NCBI GenBank assembly: GCA_011523725.1
Contig: WTGD01000464.1
Span: 1-6,537, forward strand
DNA from: Nitrospinota bacterium
Lineage (GTDB): Bacteria; UBA8248
Direction of reading: 5' to 3'
DNA length: 6,537 nucleotides
Part shown: in pieces, positions 5,609 to 6,537 of the stretch
Position numbering within the stretch: position 1 is the stretch's first letter
Layout of the letters: each line of letters starts with the position of its first letter
Made by a program: the position numbers and the translations under genes
The notes under the pieces: model-generated
What the model saw: only the letters and a program-made list of their open reading frames with translations
Told to the model about the DNA's origin: nothing
Database searches by the model: none

Positions 5609-6508
5609 ATGGCCCTTAAAACCATTGCCATCATCAGCCCGGGAGATATGGGACATGCGGTAGGGCGAATTCTAGGTTTGCATGGGTTTGAGGTGATAAC
5701 TTGTCTCGCGAACAGAAGTGAGCGGACCAAGCGCTTGGCCGCTGAAGGGGGGATCCGTGACTATCCGAAAATGGCCGCAATGCTGGAGCGCGCAGATATC
5801 ATTTTGTCCATCGTACCTCCTGGTTTGGCCGCCCAGGCGGCTGCCGAAGTGGCGGAATCCATGTCAGCTTCTGGTTTTTGCCCCCCATATGCCGACTGCA
5901 ATGCCGTATCGCCGGAAACAGCGAAAGCCATCGCAAAGAGAATTTCAGAGGCCGGGGCGGATTTTATCGATGGGGGGATATTGGGTCCTCCGCCGAGTGA
6001 AGTGCGGAACAACACCAGGTTTTATTTCAGCGGCGGGCGGGCAGAGTTGTTAGCGGAGTTGGATGGAAAGGGGATCGTAGTACGCCTACTTGGGTCAGAG
6101 ATTGGCCGGGCTTCCGGAATCAAGATGTGCTATGCCGCTCTCACGAAGGGAACCCATGCGCTTCAAACTGCCGTCATCACATTGGCCGAAGCGCTTGGCC
6201 TCACCGACGAAGTGAACCATGAATTCCAAACCAGCCAGGAGGCCTCTTATAAACAGATATCCTCGAGTGCTCCTCGCCTTCCTGTAGTGGCTTGGCGGTA
6301 TATCGACGAGATGAAACAAATTGCGCAGACATTTGAAGCCGCCGGCGTCACTCCGAAGTTTCATGAAGGTGCGGTCGCTGTCTATTCCCATCTGGCAACG
6401 ACGCCTTTGGCGGAGCAAACTTTAGAGACGAGAAACAATAACTTAACGCCGCAACAAGCGGCAAAAGTCTATGCAGAACACTTGCCGATGAAAATGGACG
6501 ACATTTGA
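5609..6508 (+). CDS. 6-phosphogluconate-dehydrogenase-like NAD(P)-binding oxidoreductase with DUF1932-type C-terminus
   Basis: A 299-residue protein of the beta-hydroxyacid dehydrogenase superfamily. The N-terminal Rossmann domain (about 1-155) has the dinucleotide motif SPGDMGHAVG (10-19), with Ser where many relatives have the first Gly, and NRS at 35-37 after beta-2, suggesting NADP. DCNAVSPETA (97-106) and DGGILGPPP (121-129) occupy the positions of the family's substrate-loop motifs. GRASGIKMCYAALTKG (166-181) carries Lys172, the counterpart of the catalytic Lys. The helical C-terminal part (about 185-260) resembles DUF1932. Relatives oxidise or reduce hydroxyacids, but many DUF1932 members are uncharacterised and the substrate here is unknown. 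ATG 5609 is preferred to GTG 5603 because the latter lies inside the SD. The next gene begins 17 nt after the stop, so a two-gene operon is likely. Confidence 0.87.
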   Translation: MALKTIAIISPGDMGHAVGRILGLHGFEVITCLANRSERTKRLAAEGGIRDYPKMAAMLERADIILSIVPPGLAAQAAAEVAESMSASGFCPPYADCNAVSPETAKAIAKRISEAGADFIDGGILGPPPSEVRNNTRFYFSGGRAELLAELDGKGIVVRLLGSEIGRASGIKMCYAALTKGTHALQTAVITLAEALGLTDEVNHEFQTSQEASYKQISSSAPRLPVVAWRYIDEMKQIAQTFEAAGVTPKFHEGAVAVYSHLATTPLAEQTLETRNNNLTPQQAAKVYAEHLPMKMDDI

Positions 6509-6525
6509 TATCTTGAGGGAGCGAT

Positions 6526-6537
6526 ATGCCAGAAGAC
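6526..6537 (+). CDS. Start of a further gene (partial, first four codons)
   Basis: ATG 6526 is preceded by GAGGGA (6515-6520) at good spacing, and the frame reads M-P-E-D to the window end. The gene starts 17 nt after the 6PGDH-like stop and is probably in the same operon. The product cannot be identified. Confidence 0.5.

Overview
The window looks like chromosomal DNA from a free-living bacterium of intermediate GC content. Genes are dense, Shine-Dalgarno (SD) sites are strong (GGGAGG, AAGGAG), and there is a run of catabolic or redox enzymes: acyl-CoA dehydrogenase, SDR, HAD phosphatase, thiol-dioxygenase-type cupin and a 6PGDH-like dehydrogenase. No rRNA, tRNA, CRISPR array, transposase or phage gene is visible. 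I cannot name the species. Apparent selenocysteine (Sec) use would fit several lineages, Desulfobacterota among them, but that is only an inference.

Layout. Positions 1-135 are the GC-rich 3' end of an unrecognised plus-strand gene. Positions 209-2604 hold three same-strand genes: an acyl-CoA dehydrogenase with Asp where the family normally has its catalytic Glu, an O6-alkylguanine-DNA alkyltransferase (Ogt/MGMT family), and a cysteine/3-mercaptopropionate-dioxygenase-like cupin. A convergent SDR gene (2717-3421, minus strand, TTG start) follows. It is separated by a 148-bp divergent promoter region from a translationally coupled plus-strand group at 3570-5481: a HAD phosphatase, a DinB-like four-helix protein and a small membrane-anchored protein of unknown function. 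A 6PGDH-like/DUF1932 dehydrogenase (5609-6508) comes next, and the first four codons of another gene close the window.

Main discovery. The alkyltransferase gene carries an in-frame TGA (1879-1881) exactly at the catalytic cysteine of the PCHRV motif. The frame stays open for 32 more codons and encodes the complete conserved C-terminus of the family (HRVI, LGG, LxLHE) up to TAG at 1978-1980. A GC-rich hairpin with a GGGC loop begins 14 nt after the TGA, with its apical loop 20 nt after it, which is the geometry expected of a bacterial SECIS element. TGA is an ordinary stop in at least four other genes here, so general recoding is unlikely. The simplest reading is a selenoprotein alkyltransferase with Sec at residue 151. 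Conventional calling would truncate it at 150 aa or label it a pseudogene.

How the genes may work together. The first three genes have short gaps and strong SDs and could be co-transcribed. A Sec-dependent alkyl acceptor beside a thiol-dioxygenase-like protein hints at thiol/selenol or alkylation chemistry, but that link is inferred from position only.
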